In this document: in pieces, positions 63,174-64,000 of the stretch
Layout of the letters: the number at the start of each line of letters is the position of its first letter
Position numbering within the stretch: the first letter of the stretch is position 1
DNA from: Dirofilaria immitis
Lineage: Eukaryota; Nematoda; Chromadorea; Rhabditida; Onchocercidae
DNA: 64,000 nt
Assembly (NCBI GenBank): GCA_024305405.1
Contig: JAKNDB010000068.1
Span: forward strand, 4,461,001 to 4,525,000
Reading direction: 5' to 3'
The notes under the pieces: model-generated
The model's database searches: none
The model's input: only the letters and a program-made list of their open reading frames with translations
Told to the model about the DNA's origin: nothing
Program-made: the position numbers and the translations under genes

Positions 63174-64000
63174 CATATAATTTTATTCATATTTTTATTA
63201 TATTTTCCAATATCGTTATTAAATGCAATTATTAAATGTCATTCGATGATTTCATAATTTTATCAAACAAAATTTGTTAATTGATATGATGATATATAAT
63301 ATATTGTTTATATTTGCAATTAATATATTTACATATTAATTAGATTTAAGTACTATAAATTCAATTAGGAAAGTATAATTTTCTATTTTTAATTTTGCTT
63401 AATGATTGAATTTTTTCTTGCTTTATTTCCTTAATGTTCATAAAATTATTATTATCATATATACTGTGTAACAAATTTCTTTCATTTTTATTTACTTTTC
63501 TTTTTTTTGTTGTTGTTAAATAAATTATTGTTGTTGTTGTATCGAATGACATATTTGATAATTGCATTTAATAATAATATTGTAAATATAAATAGTCATA
63601 TATATTTTATATATATAATGATTATGTAAAAGAGTGTTTCACATTTTTTTTGCAATATCATTATTGGATGCAATTATTAAATACAAAATATAATAAAATA
63701 CATAAATCCAAAATTGAATTATCTCTTGAATAGCCAAAAAGGAACAAAGAAATTATTTAAATAAAACCGAATTATTTCGATAAGATTTTAATTAATATGA
63801 AATATTTTTGCTCAAAATAAGCATTTTTCTTTTATTAATTTTGCAAGTAGTTAAAATTGAATAATTAAAAAGAAATTAAATTTAAATATGCTAAATAACA
63901 ATTGAATTGTTTTCTTAGCAAAATTTTAGAAAAATTTTTTTTTTTGTTCAAATTTTGGATAACTTTTAATAATAATACTTTCATTTTGCATTTTATTGTT

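Larger units (their letters stand above)
58900..64000. other. Gene-poor end of the window
   Basis: AT-rich with (TA)n at 59624-59688, AAT/GAT-type trinucleotide DNA at 60420-60640 and 60870-61075, (AT)n at 63122-63169 and GTTGTT runs near 63510-63540. The 98-codon frame at 61766-62062 is hydrophobic and then basic, and has no splice context or recognised motif. Confidence 0.55.

Noticed and set aside
1..64000. tRNA, rRNA, CRISPR or bacterial operon features
   Set aside because: No cloverleaf, ribosomal core sequence or regularly spaced repeat-spacer pattern was recognised. Gene structure is intron-rich and eukaryotic.

Overview
The window is AT-rich eukaryotic DNA, most likely from a nematode. 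Short exons are separated by introns with GT donors and compact T-rich acceptors (TTTTAG, TTTCAG, TTATAG), and several genes have an acceptor-like TTTCAG or CTTAG just before the first ATG, as expected for spliced-leader trans-splicing. BEL/Pao retroelement relics and the base composition would suit a clade III (spirurid/filarial) worm; the species is inference. No tRNA, rRNA, CRISPR or bacterial-type operon was seen.

Layout. 1-18077 is a giant inverted repeat: a left arm (1-6393) and a near-identical right arm (11676-18077) flank a 5.3 kb single-copy spacer. Each arm carries a divergently oriented copy of an unrecognised multi-span membrane protein gene. The spacer holds a five-exon gene for a predicted secreted or membrane-anchored protein. 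18078-20229 is intergenic. 20256-24493 (+) is a TTC4/CNS1-type TPR co-chaperone gene resolved into 11 exons, with one splice acceptor apparently lost. 25400-31050 is a graveyard of BEL/Pao LTR-retrotransposon pieces: RT/RNase H on the minus strand, two gag fragments facing each other tail to tail, and two diverged LTR-like repeats. 32694-33695 (-) is a small membrane protein gene with two predicted TM segments. 34629-35272 (-) is a membrane-protein remnant resembling a nematode chemoreceptor. 35715-36997 (+) is an unrecognised gene with a disordered tail. 43464-48872 (-) is an FGF ligand gene of the LET-756/FGF9 type in nine exons. 48873-64000 is gene-poor and full of simple repeats.

The genes do not form one pathway: a co-chaperone (TTC4), a growth factor (FGF) and several worm membrane or secreted proteins are simply neighbours. 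Across several exon models the reading frame is open only if one base is added to or removed from a homopolymer, and the palindrome arms also differ mainly in homopolymer length. This may mean residual sequencing error, real pseudogenes, or both, so each frameshift statement below is conditional on base accuracy.
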